From positions 1 through 6,662 of the forward strand of contig CATPAM010000205.1 of the NCBI GenBank assembly GCA_955651735.1: 6,662 bases of DNA, written 5' to 3'. The stretch comes from Candidatus Acidiferrales bacterium (GTDB lineage Bacteria > Acidobacteriota > Terriglobia > Acidiferrales > UBA7541). The notes beneath the pieces were generated by a model. The model worked only from the letters and a program-made list of their open reading frames with translations. It had not been told where the DNA came from and did not search any database. The stretch's first letter is position 1. Every line of letters starts with the position of its first letter. A program made the position numbers and the translations under genes. Of the stretch, positions 6,384 through 6,662 are shown piece by piece.

Positions 6384-6413
6384 TCGCCATGCACGACACA
6401 TGGCCTGTATAAT
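6384..6413 (+). promoter_or_regulatory. Promoter of the broken tRNA-Leu gene
   Basis: A perfect TATAAT at 6408-6413 has TCGCCA (4 of 6 to the -35 consensus) 18 bases upstream. The predicted start near 6420 is about 11 bases before the tRNA 5' end, the normal arrangement for a tRNA gene, so the promoter appears to have survived. Confidence 0.5.
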
Positions 6414-6430
6414 GGATACGCTGTCCACCT

Positions 6431-6469
6431 GCGGGAGTGGCGGAACTGGCAGACGCGCAAGACTTAGGA
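6431..6469 (+). pseudogene. tRNA-Leu (anticodon UAG), 5' half only
   Basis: GCGGGAG at 6431-6437 is the acceptor 5' strand typical of bacterial tRNA-Leu(UAG). TGGCGGAACTGGCAGACGC follows, the characteristic leucine D-arm, then the anticodon-stem 5' strand CAAGA (6458-6462) and loop CTTAGGA (6463-6469) with U33 and anticodon TAG at 6465-6467. The next bases should be TCTTG to close the stem, but the sequence is GCCTA and only two of five positions pair. No long variable arm, no T-arm with a TTCGA-type loop, and no matching 3' half occur before the window ends. The gene is therefore truncated at or near base 38, or interrupted by something longer than the 193 bases visible. A weak alternative acceptor strand, TTCCCGC at 6484-6490, exists downstream. 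Confidence 0.7.
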
Positions 6470-6662
6470 GCCTACGAAGCCGTTTCCCGCGACCATCTAA
6501 TTCTCCAGAAAATCGACGAAGTTCCACCCTTTCAACAAATTCTCGACTCCGCTATCTTTGCCAGCGTTTGCGAAGATTGTTATCCGTAGCCGGGCAATAG
6601 GGACGAATTAGGGACGTTTCCGTGGGCTTACCAACAGCATATTTTAGAGTTTCTTTGTTGGG
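6470..6662. other. DNA of unknown origin after the tRNA break
   Basis: No complete gene is recognised here. One frame is open from 6413 and could be read from GTG 6437 to TAG 6587-6589 (50 codons). Its part beyond the tRNA break (GAYEAVSRDHLILQKIDE and onward) has protein-like composition and may be a gene remnant, though I do not recognise it. After it stand two copies of TAGGGACG (6598-6605 and 6609-6616) and an inverted pair CCAACA/TGTTGG (6631-6636, 6656-6661). The AT content rises toward the window end. Confidence 0.45.
6598..6616. repeat. Short direct repeat TAGGGACG, period 11
   Basis: TAGGGACG occurs at 6598-6605 and 6609-6616, one helical turn apart. It lies about 130 bases past the tRNA-Leu break and could mark the end of an inserted or rearranged segment, though no transposase is visible here. 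Confidence 0.5.

Noticed and set aside
6225..6527. N-terminal extension of the DUF3891 frame by 101 codons
   Set aside because: It is Arg/Gly/Ala-rich, crosses the tRNA-Leu remnant antisense, and the good ribosome binding site and family start are at 6224.
6319..6600. 93-codon plus-strand frame across the tRNA-Leu remnant
   Set aside because: The Arg/Ser-rich translation includes the familiar spurious peptide (GSGGTGRRA) that arises from translating tRNA-Leu sequence.
6463..6662. Group I intron in the tRNA-Leu anticodon loop
   Set aside because: Known tRNA-Leu group I introns sit in UAA anticodons. I find no internal guide pairing to the 5' exon and no 3' exon before the window ends. It is not fully excluded because the window stops 193 bases after the break.

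Overview
The window looks like ordinary chromosome from a GC-rich, free-living bacterium. The mix of genes (a tandem-ACT protein, a DHH phosphoesterase, an SHS-like MFS carrier, a DUF3891 protein, a secreted protein with HEAT-like helices) would fit a soil acidobacterium or relative, but this is a weak inference and no phylogenetic marker is present. The left third (1-1970) reads as accessory DNA with two unrecognised envelope or exported proteins. The middle and right (2100-6430) read as housekeeping DNA.

Layout, left to right. A membrane-anchored hypothetical protein (75-695, +) is followed by a secreted hypothetical protein with C-terminal HEAT-like helices (827-1951, +). Next is a small two-domain ACT protein (2112-2501, +) with a strong ribosome binding site. 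A non-coding stretch of about 280 bases separates it from a complete tRNA-Lys(CUU) gene on the minus strand (2783-2857), which has its own near-consensus promoter. A DHH/DHHA1 phosphoesterase (2953-3909, -) is divergent from a 12-helix MFS transporter (4097-5377, +) whose promoter suggests a leaderless mRNA. The MFS gene converges, with one base between stop codons, on a DUF3891 protein (5379-6224, -). Beyond it lies a promoter and the 5' half of a tRNA-Leu(UAG) gene (6431-6469). That gene breaks off at the end of the anticodon loop and runs into unrelated DNA to the window edge.

The genes do not form one pathway: apart from the three plus-strand genes on the left, directions alternate and most have separate promoters. 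No CRISPR array, transposase, toxin-antitoxin pair or recognised defence system is visible. The most unusual structures are (a) a set of short sequence blocks shared, in the same order, by the region upstream of the secreted-protein gene and the region upstream of the ACT gene, and (b) the broken tRNA-Leu gene with intact upstream promoter and 5' half.
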